Assembly (NCBI RefSeq): GCF_002379585.1 | Contig: NZ_DFUE01000071.1 | Coordinates: forward strand, 38,978 to 102,977 | Reading direction: 5' to 3' | Length of the DNA stretch: 64,000 nt | Origin: Pseudomonas sp. UBA4194 | GTDB lineage: Bacteria > Pseudomonadota > Gammaproteobacteria > Pseudomonadales > Pseudomonadaceae | Shown: in pieces, positions 43,923 to 51,832 of the stretch | Numbering within the stretch: position 1 is the first letter of the stretch | Layout: each line of letters begins with the position of its first letter | Made by a program: the position numbers and the translations under genes | Notes under the pieces: generated by a model | The model's database searches: none | What the model was told of the DNA's origin: nothing | Seen by the model: only the letters and a program-made list of their open reading frames with translations

Positions 43923-45686
43923 ATGGCCAAGAAATTACCTTCCACCGACGTCGTGGTTGTGGGACTCGGCTGGGCCGGATCCATCATCGCCAATGAATTG
44001 GCCGATACCGGCCTCAACGTCATGGGCTTCGAACGTGGGCCATGGCGCGACACGGCCAGCGACTTCAACGTCGCATCGGCCGCCGATGAATTGCGCTACA
44101 ACCGCCGCCAGGAATTGATGCTGCGCACCAAGCAGAACACCTGCACCATGCGCAACAACGCCAGCGAGACCGCACTGCCGATGCGCACCTGGGGCTCGTT
44201 TCACCCAGGCAACGGCACCGGCGGCGCCGGCAACCACTGGGCCGGTATCGCCTTTCGCTTCCAGCCCAACGAGTTCCGCCTCAAGAGCCATCTCACCGAA
44301 CGCTACGGCAAGGAACTGCCAGCGGAACTGACCCTGCAGGACTGGGGCACCACCTGGGAAGAAATGGAGCCCCACTATGCGGCCTTTGACCGGCTGGCCG
44401 GGGTGTCGGGCAAGGCCGGCAATATCAACGGCAAGATCATCGAGGGCGGCAACACCTTCGAGGGCGCGCGCTCGGCGGAGTATCCCAATCCGCCGACCGC
44501 CCAGACCTACGCGCCTACGCTGTTTGCCGAAGCGGCCCGCAACCTGGGCTACAAGCCATTTCCAGTGCCTTCGGCGCTGGTCTCCCAGCCGTACACCAAC
44601 TCGCTGGGCGTGAAGATGGGCCCCTGCACTTTCTGTGGGTTCTGCACCAACTACGGCTGCGCCAACTACTCCAAGGCCAGCGCGATCACCACCGTATTGC
44701 CGGCATTGATCCGCAAGCCCAATTTCACCGCCGTGACCAACGCCGAAGTGCTCAAAGTGGTGATGGACAGCACCGGTACCAAGGCCACGGGGATCATCTA
44801 CGTGGACGCCAACGGCGAGGAGTTCGAACAGCCCGCCGACCTTGTGGTGGTGGCCGCTTTCATCTTCGAGAACGTGCGTTTGATGCTGCTCTCCGGTGTG
44901 GGCAAGCCCTACGACCCGATCAGCAATACCGGCACCACCGGGCGCAACTATGCCTACCAGACCGCCAACAGCGTGCGGCTGTTCTTCGATGACAAGAATT
45001 TCAACCCTTTCATCGGTGGTGGCGCTATTGGCATGGGTATCGATGAGTTCAACAACGACAACTTCGACCATTCGGGCCTGGGCTTCATGGGAGGTGGCAG
45101 CACGCGAGTAACGCCGATCGGCGCCGCCCCCATCGACTCCCGGCCAATGCCGCCAGGCTCGCCGACCTGGGGCAAGCAGTGGAAAGCCGCCACCGTGAAG
45201 AACTATGCCAGCAACATGTCCATTGGCTGCGAGGCCAGCAGCTATGCGGTGCGCACCAACTACCTGTCGCTGGACCCCAACTACAACGATCCCCACGGAC
45301 GTCCCCTGCTGCGGATCACATTCGACTTCCCCGAGAACGACCGGCGCATGGCCAAGTACTGCATCGGCAAAGTCGCCGAAATTGCCAAGAGCATGAACCC
45401 CCGCGAAATGGTGGTGAGCAGCCAGCAAGGTCATTGGAACAGCGCGCCTTACCAGTCCTCGCACATCGTCGGCGGCTTCATCATGGGCGCAGATCCGTCT
45501 ACCAGTTCGGTCAACAAGCACCTTCAGGTGTGGGGCGTGCCCAACCTGTTCGTGGTGGGCTCCTCGGCGTTTCCGCAGAACCCTGGCTACAACCCCACCG
45601 GCACCGTGTGCGCCCTGGCGTTCAAGGCGGCGGACGCGATCCGCAGCCGCTACCTCAAGCGTCCTGGAGAGATGATCAGCGTATGA
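43923..45686 (+). CDS. Gluconate 2-dehydrogenase-type flavoprotein subunit (GMC oxidoreductase)
   Basis: 587 residues. FAD-binding motif GLGWAG at 14-19 and the GMC C-terminal domain with the active-site HWNSAPYQSSHIVGG and NPGYNPTGTVCALAF segments. Cysteines C235, C238, C241 and C246 (CTFCGFCTNYGC) match the cluster-binding stretch of FAD-dependent glucose/gluconate dehydrogenases. It oxidises a sugar or sugar acid in the periplasm and passes electrons to the cytochrome c subunit. It shares a 4-bp overlap with that next gene. The true substrate (gluconate, 2-ketogluconate, sorbitol or other) is not decided by the sequence, and no ketogluconate-utilisation genes lie here. Confidence 0.9.
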   Translation: MAKKLPSTDVVVVGLGWAGSIIANELADTGLNVMGFERGPWRDTASDFNVASAADELRYNRRQELMLRTKQNTCTMRNNASETALPMRTWGSFHPGNGTGGAGNHWAGIAFRFQPNEFRLKSHLTERYGKELPAELTLQDWGTTWEEMEPHYAAFDRLAGVSGKAGNINGKIIEGGNTFEGARSAEYPNPPTAQTYAPTLFAEAARNLGYKPFPVPSALVSQPYTNSLGVKMGPCTFCGFCTNYGCANYSKASAITTVLPALIRKPNFTAVTNAEVLKVVMDSTGTKATGIIYVDANGEEFEQPADLVVVAAFIFENVRLMLLSGVGKPYDPISNTGTTGRNYAYQTANSVRLFFDDKNFNPFIGGGAIGMGIDEFNNDNFDHSGLGFMGGGSTRVTPIGAAPIDSRPMPPGSPTWGKQWKAATVKNYASNMSIGCEASSYAVRTNYLSLDPNYNDPHGRPLLRITFDFPENDRRMAKYCIGKVAEIAKSMNPREMVVSSQQGHWNSAPYQSSHIVGGFIMGADPSTSSVNKHLQVWGVPNLFVVGSSAFPQNPGYNPTGTVCALAFKAADAIRSRYLKRPGEMISV

Positions 45687-46912
45687 AGAATTCAATGGCT
45701 TTATGCGCAGCGTTGCTCGGCCTGGCCATGGGCCAAGCTCACGCGGGCAGTGGTGGCGACTCCTACAACCTGGTGGAAAAGGGCCGCTACCTGACCACCC
45801 TGGGCGACTGCACCGCGTGCCATACGAAACCGGGCGGCGCACCGTTCGCGGGCGGCGTGGCGATCGACACGCCGTTCGGCAAACTGGTGGGGGCGAACAT
45901 TACCCCCAATGTGGCCAACGGGATCGGTAGCTGGAGTTTCGACGACTTCCAGAACGTGATGTCCAAGGGGCACAGCCCCGGCGGCAAGCTACTGTACGGC
46001 GCCATGCCGTACACCGCTTACACCAAGGTTTCGCGGGAGGATAACCAGGCCATCTGGGCATACCTGCAAACCTTGCAGCCGGTGGACAATGCGGTCGAAA
46101 CCAACCAGCTGCCCTTTCCGTTCAATGTGCGCACCGCCCTGATTGGCTGGAATCTGGTGAACTTCACCGAGGGTGAATTCAAGGCCAACCCGCAGAAGTC
46201 CGCGCAATGGAACCGTGGGGCCTATCTGGTGGAGGGGCTGGGGCATTGCGGAACCTGTCATACGCCGAAGAATCTGCTGGGCGGCGACAAGAACAGCGCG
46301 TTCCTGGGCGGCGCCAATCTGCAAGGCTGGGTGGCGCCGGACATCACCGCCAATAGCCATTCCGGCATCGGTGGCTGGAGCGCCGAAGACATCGTGCAGT
46401 ATCTCAAGACCGGCGCCAACCGCTTCGACATTGCCTCCGGGCCGATGGCTGAAGAGGTGGAGCATTCCTCGCAGCACTGGAAAGACGAAGACCTGATGGC
46501 CGTCGCGGTCTACCTCAAGGATGAGCCCAAAGACGTCGCCGTGCCCAAAGCGCTGCCGGCCAGCGAAGCGGCCATGGTAGCGGGCAAGGCGATCTATGCC
46601 GATCGGTGCTCGGCTTGTCACGTGGGCAATGGTGAGGGGGTCGACGGCCTGTTCCCGAAACTGGCCAAGGCGCCGCTGGTCAATGGTGCCGATGCGGCGT
46701 CGATGATTCGCGTCGTATTGGCCGGTAGCCGCGCGGGGGCTACCGATGCAGCGCCAACCGCGCCGGCGATGCCATCGTTTGGCTGGAACCTGTCTGACGA
46801 GAATATTGCCGATGTAGTGACGTATGTCCGCAATAGCTGGGGCAACGCGGCGCCGGCGGTGTCGGCCGGTGAAGTGAAGGATCTGCGCAAGGCGATGTTG
46901 GACAACCGCTAA
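45683..46912 (+). CDS. Triheme cytochrome c subunit of the gluconate 2-dehydrogenase-type complex
   Basis: 409 residues with a signal peptide (about 1-21, AHA-GS) and three CxxCH heme sites: C43-H47 (CTACH), C189-H193 (CGTCH) and C309-H313 (CSACH). It anchors the complex to the membrane and hands electrons to the quinone pool or oxidase. Start by ATGA overlap with the flavoprotein stop; the frame is open further upstream inside that gene. It ends the operon before a REP pair. Confidence 0.93.
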   Translation: MKNSMALCAALLGLAMGQAHAGSGGDSYNLVEKGRYLTTLGDCTACHTKPGGAPFAGGVAIDTPFGKLVGANITPNVANGIGSWSFDDFQNVMSKGHSPGGKLLYGAMPYTAYTKVSREDNQAIWAYLQTLQPVDNAVETNQLPFPFNVRTALIGWNLVNFTEGEFKANPQKSAQWNRGAYLVEGLGHCGTCHTPKNLLGGDKNSAFLGGANLQGWVAPDITANSHSGIGGWSAEDIVQYLKTGANRFDIASGPMAEEVEHSSQHWKDEDLMAVAVYLKDEPKDVAVPKALPASEAAMVAGKAIYADRCSACHVGNGEGVDGLFPKLAKAPLVNGADAASMIRVVLAGSRAGATDAAPTAPAMPSFGWNLSDENIADVVTYVRNSWGNAAPAVSAGEVKDLRKAMLDNR

Positions 46913-46930
46913 GTACTGGGCCAGCCTGGC

Positions 46931-47058
46931 TGGCCCTATCGCGGGTAGAACCCGCTCCCACAGTGGAACCTCGTCACTGGCAAGATCTTCGTCACTGGCA
47001 AGATCTTCGTCACTGGCAACATCCCCTGTGGGAGCGGGCTCTGCCCGCGATGGGGCCG
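46931..47058. repeat. REP-like pair (family B) enclosing an 18-bp triplicated repeat
   Basis: Family-B element at 46931-46962 and inverted copy at 47028-47058. Between them TCGTCACTGGCAAGATCT is repeated at 46971-46988 and 46989-47006, with a third, partly diverged copy at 47007-47024. It separates the cytochrome gene from convergent msrA. Confidence 0.85.
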
Positions 47059-47075
47059 GCACTGGCGCGCCAGCT

Positions 47076-47582
47076 TTACCCGCGAGCGGGCAGCTTCCAA
47101 TCCGGGCGAATGAAATGGCAGGTGTAGCCATTGGGAATACGCTCCAGGTAATCCTGGTGCTCAGGCTCCGCCTCCCAGAAATCCCCCGCCGGGGCGATCT
47201 CGGTCACCGCTTTGCCAGGCCACAACCCGGACGCGTCCACGTCAGCGACGGTGTCCTCGGCCACACGCTTCTGCTCTTCATCGCGATAGAAAATCGCCGA
47301 GCGATAGCTCAGGCCGATATCGTTGCCCTGACGATTAGCCGTCGATGGGTCATGAATCTGAAAGAAAAACTCCAGAATCTGGCGATAGCTGATCACCTGC
47401 GGATCGAACACGATCTCGATGGCTTCGGCATGGGTGCCATGGTTGCGGTACGTCGCATTGGGCACATCGCCGCCGCTGTAGCCTACGCGGGTGGAGAGCA
47501 CCCCGGGATAACGGCGCAGCAGGTCTTGCATGCCCCAGAAGCAGCCGCCAGCCAAAAGGGCGGTTTCGGTCTGAGTACTCAT
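47076..47582 (-). CDS. msrA: Peptide methionine sulfoxide reductase MsrA
   Basis: 168 residues. The catalytic motif GCFWG contains C14, and RVGYSGGDVPNATYRNHGTHAEAIEIVFDP is the family core. It reduces S-sulfoxides of methionine in proteins. There is no signal peptide, so it is cytoplasmic. The chain is shorter than the roughly 210-residue MsrA of E. coli, lacking the N-terminal extension, and more like the compact second MsrA found in some pseudomonads. Single gene. Confidence 0.94.
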   Translation of the reverse strand: MSTQTETALLAGGCFWGMQDLLRRYPGVLSTRVGYSGGDVPNATYRNHGTHAEAIEIVFDPQVISYRQILEFFFQIHDPSTANRQGNDIGLSYRSAIFYRDEEQKRVAEDTVADVDASGLWPGKAVTEIAPAGDFWEAEPEHQDYLERIPNGYTCHFIRPDWKLPARG

Positions 47583-48686
47583 ATGGATATCCTTTGTCGT
47601 GTTGAACGGATGCCGGCCAGTTTAATACAGGAATCCAGGCAGCGGCGAAACGGTACCTGCTGATGATCCGGGACTTTGTCATTCGTTCCCGCGACCCGAT
47701 CGGACCCGCGACCACCTGGCGCAATCGAAGGCAACACCAACGGCTGGCCAGGCTCACCTACCGTTCGTCGATAGTTCTTAGGCTGCTATCCAAGGCGACC
47801 CTACATATTCTTGACACCTCGACGGCGGTGCACGCGTGACACGGACACATCTGGAAAACCCATGGATGCCACTCGGATGGCTGCCTGGCCCGAGTTAGAG
47901 CAAGCGGTCGGGACAATCCACAGAAGCTGTGGATAACTCAGTGGACAACACCCTCTTCAACCCCGCAAAGCCATATAGAACGGGGGCCGCGGTCAAACTG
48001 TCGATTTTTTCACCAATCGAGAAAAGCGTTTTTTTTCATTGACTTAAACTTCGAATAGCGGTTAGCCATCCCGCCATGGCCGGCGTTACATCTATGTGAC
48101 AGATTGCGTGGCACATGTTGACAACCGCAATAAAAAGAGGCGCCTGAACGCACCAGATTCGGTCGCTGGGGCTGCTGACCCAGGAAAATCACGGGATTGC
48201 AGGGGTTTGAAAATGCCGTTGTCGGGTGCACAATACCCGGCTGCACACGGGTCTTCCCCATAGACTTCTGATTTTCAAGAAACTGCTTGCCGACTCAGCC
48301 AGCGTTGGGGTAGGCTTACGACCGTTAGTACCAAGCTGAAAGTCAATTAGGCCGAAGCAGTCTTGATCTCAAGACCGGCCGCCACGATGGTCCCCCAGGT
48401 AAAGCTTTCCGACTTGCGAACAAGTCCGGCATCCAGCGTATTACTCTGCAACGACCAACCTGCGATTGATCAGGATCTTCACCCAGGGCACCAGAACCTT
48501 AGCCCCGGTCGTGTTGCCTGCCCTCCTAAGTACCTACCAGTCAGCCCAAGCGCCCACCTTATATTGCGCTGATCACTGGCTGTCTTGTTCCAGACAGGTT
48601 CTTCGCCCGGCCCAAAGGCCCGCGCTACTGGAACGTTTTCATCGATCATGGCTCCAAGTCGTGACCATTGCAGGAACACACTAAAA
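47583..48686. other. 1.1-kb region without a recognisable gene; several dyads
   Basis: No open frame here has convincing composition and start. Visible features are: a perfect DnaA-box sequence TGTGGATAA (47929-47937); a 23-bp dyad ATGTGACA-N7-TGGCACAT (48094-48116) directly followed by TTGACA (48118-48123); hairpins GTCTTGA-TC-TCAAGAC (48360-48375), GACTTG-CGAA-CAAGTC (48411-48426) and CTGTC-N8-GACAG (48580-48597). The last three lie within 240 nt upstream of the 73-residue gene and might be a structured leader or small RNA. Confidence 0.4.
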
Positions 48687-48908
48687 ATGACTCATATCCA
48701 TACTCAGGATGCCATTCGCACCCTAACCAATGCTTTCGCACCGATGAACTGCCTGATTCTGGCCGCCCGCAAAGGCTGCTTCAGCTTCACCGTAGTCAAC
48801 GAATACGGCATCGCTCGCCACACCGAGCGGCTGTATCCGGAACAGTATTCCAGCGCCGAACCGCTGCAGGCTGTCATCGACCGCACCCGTCAGGCACTGG
48901 TTGCCTGA
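48687..48908 (+). CDS. Small conserved-looking protein of unknown function
   Basis: 73 residues, MTHIHTQDAIRTLTNAFAPMN start, no signal peptide or membrane segment, with a mixed alpha/beta composition (NCLILAARKGCFSFTVVNEYGIARHTERLYPEQYSS) that looks like a real compact domain. It has two cysteines (22 and 32). An AGGA-like SD lies about 12 bases upstream and a strong intrinsic terminator follows 18 bp after the stop, which argues for a genuine short transcript. I do not recognise the family with confidence; small proteins of this type are common in pseudomonads. Confidence 0.65.
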   Translation: MTHIHTQDAIRTLTNAFAPMNCLILAARKGCFSFTVVNEYGIARHTERLYPEQYSSAEPLQAVIDRTRQALVA

Positions 48909-48924
48909 CCTGCGGCGAACGCCC

Positions 48925-48952
48925 AAAAGCCCCGAATCCTCGGGGCTTTTTT
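48925..48952 (+). terminator. Intrinsic terminator after the 73-residue gene
   Basis: AAAGCCCCGA, short loop, TCGGGGCTTTTTT: an 8-bp GC-rich stem with a six-T tail. Confidence 0.9.
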
Positions 48953-49145
48953 ATGGGCGCCTTAAAACCCCAAGGCATATGCTGATCCAACCCTCAGCGC
49001 ATTTGATTTAAAAACAGTCCTTTACAGCACATATATGACACTACACTTCAATTCAAGCGGCCTGAGCCGCTCAAGGCGGGCCTGACCGATTCACCGCTGC
49101 CAAGCGCCGGGCTCGCCGACTTTCCTCTCTTGGTTCGAGGCATAT

Positions 49146-49616
49146 ATGGGCATCGCCGCCAGTGAACTCAGCCGTTTCGTGATCCGCCCCACCCTTATTT
49201 ACTTGGGACGCGACTGCCCCACTGCCCAGGCGCTGCTGCTGGGTATCGCCGCCAGCCAGACGGCGCTGGGCACGGCCCTGCATGGCCGGCGCTGCCACGG
49301 CCTGTATCGCATCGCCGAAGCTCGACACCAGCACCTCTGGGACGACTACCTGGCCCGTGACCCGGATCTGGCCAGCCTGGTAAGTGGTCTGGCCAGCCAG
49401 CACGCCTTCCTCGGCGCCCCTCATCTCGAATTAACTGTAAATTTACGTTACGCAACGGCCATCGCCTGGTTACTGATCGAGCAGCAAGAACTGGCCTTGC
49501 CTGACGTGGACGACGTGACTGCCATGGCGAGAATCTGGCGTCAGATTTTCCATCCGCAAGGCCGCCTGCGTGACTTCAGTACGGCCTGGCGCACCTGCGT
49601 GACAAGCCCGGCCTGA
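49146..49616 (+). CDS. Conserved-looking hypothetical protein
   Basis: 156 residues, largely helical, no signal peptide. The stretch PTLIYLGRDCPTAQALLLGIAASQTALG followed by GLYRIAEARHQHLWDDYLARDPDLASLVSGLASQHAFL suggests two helical hairpins. I recall a hypothetical gene of similar size next to the fadL-type gene in other pseudomonads, but know no function for it. GAGG lies 6 bases before the ATG. It precedes the FadL-type gene by 171 bp on the same strand, with a TGTAGG-N6-CCTACA dyad (49661-49678) in between. Confidence 0.7.
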   Translation: MGIAASELSRFVIRPTLIYLGRDCPTAQALLLGIAASQTALGTALHGRRCHGLYRIAEARHQHLWDDYLARDPDLASLVSGLASQHAFLGAPHLELTVNLRYATAIAWLLIEQQELALPDVDDVTAMARIWRQIFHPQGRLRDFSTAWRTCVTSPA

Positions 49617-49787
49617 TAAGGATGGTGATTGAATCGGAATGCATATGGGTGATGGTCAGTTGTAGGCCGTTTCCTACATGGTCGGATTGTCCTACAAAAC
49701 CGCTCTAAATCGAGTGTTTCAAGCTATAGCGCTTGGGCGAAAATGTTGGTAGTTTCCGCTCCAGTGATCCCCTGGAGTTAAACAATA

Positions 49788-51059
49788 ATGAAAAAAGCAA
49801 TGCTCAAGACCACTCTCGGCCTCGCCGTCACCCTGGCGTCAAGCCAGTTGTTTGCCGCAGGCTTCGCCCTGAACGAGCAAAGCATCAGCGGTATGGGGAC
49901 GGGATTTGCCGGTCGTTCATCGTCTGCCGACGACGCCAGCACCGTGTACGGTAACCCCGCCGGCATGTCCCGCATCAAACGCGAGCAAGTGACAGGTGGC
50001 GTCGCTGCCATCAACGCCAAGACCGACATCAACGGGCGTGGCACCTTCGGCGGCAGCAACGACGGCGACATGGTCCCGGTGGTAGCCGTTCCAATGGGCT
50101 ACTACGTCAAGCCTATCGACGATCACTGGGCCTTCGGCTTCGGCATGTATGCACCTTTCGGTCTGGTGACGGATTACGAAAGCGGCTTCGCCGGCCGCTA
50201 CTGGGGCGACAAGAGTCAGGTCCAGGTCGTCACCCTGCAACCGACTGTCAGCTATGCCTTCAACGACAGGGTGTCGATCGGTTTCGGCCCTACCATCAAC
50301 CGCATCGACGGTGAACTGACTTCCGCCACGCTGACCGCCGCCACCCCGGGGCGCAACGATGGCAAGGTCAAGATCAAGGGTGACGATACCGCGTTGGGCT
50401 TCAACGTCGGCGTGCTGGTGCAAGCCACCGACAGCACTCGCCTGGGCCTGACCTACCACTCCAAGGTCAAGTACAAGCTGGACGGCGACACCAAGATCCA
50501 GGGCGTGGGTTTCGGCCCATTCAATGGGCGCAAGTTCGATGCTTCGCTGGACATTTCCACGCCTGAATCCGTCGACTTCTCCGTGACCCACGAGCTGAAC
50601 GAAGATTGGACGCTGTATGCCGGAAGCACTTGGACACGTTGGAGCCGCCTGGATGAAATCCGTGTGGAGAACAGCGGCGTCCCTGTTCAGCTAGGCGGCG
50701 CGGCAGGCCCGATCGGCACCATCACCGAAGAACAGGACTGGCATGACACCTGGTCCCACGCCATCGGCGCGGCCTACAAGCTGAACAAGCAGTGGACACT
50801 GCGTACCGGCTTCTCGGTGGATCAGTCCCCCACCAACAACGTCAACCGCTCGCCGCGCATCCCTACCGGCGATCGCAAGGCCATCAGCTTCGGCGCTGGC
50901 TGGAGCCCAACCGACGATCTGACCATCGACTTTGCCTACTCCTACCTCAAGGAAGACGATGCCAAGATCAACCTGGTCAGCGCCACCAAGGGCGCCTACC
51001 AAGCCAAGTACGAAAACAGCGCGCATGGTTTTGGCGTAGGTGCGACGTACCGCTTCTAA
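49788..51059 (+). CDS. FadL/OmpP1-family outer-membrane transporter
   Basis: 423 residues with a signal peptide (about 1-23, LFA-AGFALNEQS). The mature start AGFALNEQSISGMGTGFAGRSSSADDASTVYGNPAGM is the N-terminal hatch sequence typical of FadL channels, and the barrel ends in GFGVGATYRF. The family carries long-chain fatty acids or other hydrophobic compounds across the outer membrane. It is followed by a strong terminator. Neighbouring genes (glutathione peroxidase, MFS) are convergent. Confidence 0.93.
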   Translation: MKKAMLKTTLGLAVTLASSQLFAAGFALNEQSISGMGTGFAGRSSSADDASTVYGNPAGMSRIKREQVTGGVAAINAKTDINGRGTFGGSNDGDMVPVVAVPMGYYVKPIDDHWAFGFGMYAPFGLVTDYESGFAGRYWGDKSQVQVVTLQPTVSYAFNDRVSIGFGPTINRIDGELTSATLTAATPGRNDGKVKIKGDDTALGFNVGVLVQATDSTRLGLTYHSKVKYKLDGDTKIQGVGFGPFNGRKFDASLDISTPESVDFSVTHELNEDWTLYAGSTWTRWSRLDEIRVENSGVPVQLGGAAGPIGTITEEQDWHDTWSHAIGAAYKLNKQWTLRTGFSVDQSPTNNVNRSPRIPTGDRKAISFGAGWSPTDDLTIDFAYSYLKEDDAKINLVSATKGAYQAKYENSAHGFGVGATYRF

Positions 51060-51079
51060 GCCATTACGGCTGGAAGGTA

Positions 51080-51108
51080 GAAGCCCCGACTTGTTCGGGG
51101 CTTTTTTT
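51080..51108 (+). terminator. Intrinsic terminator after fadL-type gene
   Basis: GAAGCCCCGA, loop CTTGT, TCGGGGCTTTTTTT: strong GC stem with a seven-T tail. Confidence 0.92.
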
Positions 51109-51132
51109 GGTGCGGCGGGGGATGGGGATGGG

Positions 51133-51155
51133 GACGCGGCTTACGCCGCTGCTAC
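51133..51155. repeat. Single family-C REP-like palindrome
   Basis: GACGCGGCTTACGCCGCTGC followed by TAC, same element as at 22.7 kb (opposite orientation to the one at 36.3 kb). It overlaps the last codons of the glutathione peroxidase gene by about 4 bp. Confidence 0.75.
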
Positions 51156-51694
51156 GGGGTGGCGAGGGCTTTTTCGATGGCGGCGACGAATTCGGGGTCG
51201 TCGGGTTTGGTCAGGCTGGAGAAGTTACCGACCACCTTACCTTGGCGATCCACCACGTATTTGTAGAAATTCCACTTCGGCGCGCTGCTCTGCTCGGCCA
51301 ACACCTTGAACAGGTGGGTCGCGTCATCGCCGCGCACAGCTTGCGGTTCGGTCATGGTGAAGGTGACGCCATAGTTGGCGTAGCACACCTTGGCGGTCTC
51401 GGCGCTGTCCTGGGCTTCCTGCTTGAAGTCGTTGGACGGCACTCCCACCATCTCCAGGCCTTTGCCGTGATAGCGCTTGTACACCGCTTCCAGGCCCTCG
51501 AACTGGCTGGCGAAGCCGCAATAGCTGGCGGTATTGACCACCACCAGCGGCTTGCCTGCAAACTGCTCGCACAAATCGATCGGCTGCTTGGTGCGTAGTT
51601 TCGGCAACTCACCCTGCAACAACACCGGACAGCCAGCCGCTGCAGCAGAACCGCTGAACAGCATTACCAGACCTGCAATCAACGCTTTATTCAT
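51152..51694 (-). CDS. Periplasmic glutathione peroxidase-like protein
   Basis: 180 residues with a signal peptide (about 1-20, AAA-GCP) and a thioredoxin-fold GPx domain. Peroxidatic C59 (in VNTASYCGFASQFEGLEAVYKRY), Q92 (PSNDFKQEAQ) and W141/N142 (APKWNFYKYVV) match the active-site tetrad of Cys-type GPx. It reduces hydroperoxides, probably with thioredoxin-like donors in the periplasm. Last gene of a minus-strand set after the MFS transporter and the 40-residue peptide, 15 bp from the latter. Confidence 0.9.
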   Translation of the reverse strand: MNKALIAGLVMLFSGSAAAAGCPVLLQGELPKLRTKQPIDLCEQFAGKPLVVVNTASYCGFASQFEGLEAVYKRYHGKGLEMVGVPSNDFKQEAQDSAETAKVCYANYGVTFTMTEPQAVRGDDATHLFKVLAEQSSAPKWNFYKYVVDRQGKVVGNFSSLTKPDDPEFVAAIEKALATP

Positions 51695-51709
51695 AACGGT
51701 CTCAACCCT

Positions 51710-51832
51710 TCAGCAAAGGCTCATGTTCAATTGCAGCAATGCCAGGCCGCCTTGCTGCCAACCCCACCAGGCCATCGCCAGCAGCAACGCCAGCAGCGCG
51801 GTAATTGCCAGGCGCCACGGACGAAGGCTCAT
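51710..51832 (-). CDS. 40-residue membrane peptide between MFS and glutathione peroxidase genes
   Basis: A frame of 40 codons starting MSLRPWRLAITALLALLLAM. Its ATG overlaps the stop codon of the MFS gene by 4 bp (ATGA), and its stop lies 15 bp before the glutathione peroxidase start. It has a basic N-terminus (R4, R7) and a hydrophobic helix (about 8-25) then WWGWQQGGLALLQLNMSLC. This is a typical single-span inner-membrane peptide with the N-terminus in the cytoplasm. The coupling and spacing make it a likely real gene, perhaps a partner of the transporter. Function unknown. Confidence 0.6.
   Translation of the reverse strand: MSLRPWRLAITALLALLLAMAWWGWQQGGLALLQLNMSLC

Noticed and set aside
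43935..45842. 635-codon open frame on the minus strand
   Set aside because: Antisense to the GMC flavoprotein gene, which has intact FAD and active-site motifs.
43168..46912. Alcohol dehydrogenase complex AdhAB
   Set aside because: The large subunit is a GMC flavoprotein, not a PQQ quinoprotein, and the small subunit has the gluconate-2-dehydrogenase subunit 3 domain.
47929..47937. Perfect DnaA box TGTGGATAA as a hint of a replication origin
   Set aside because: A single box (with only a weak TCCACAG neighbour), no cluster of boxes, no AT-rich unwinding region and no dnaA/dnaN or partition genes nearby.
48010..48261. 83-codon minus-strand frame in the 1.1-kb gap
   Set aside because: Lacks acidic residues, has odd composition and no good SD; most likely chance.
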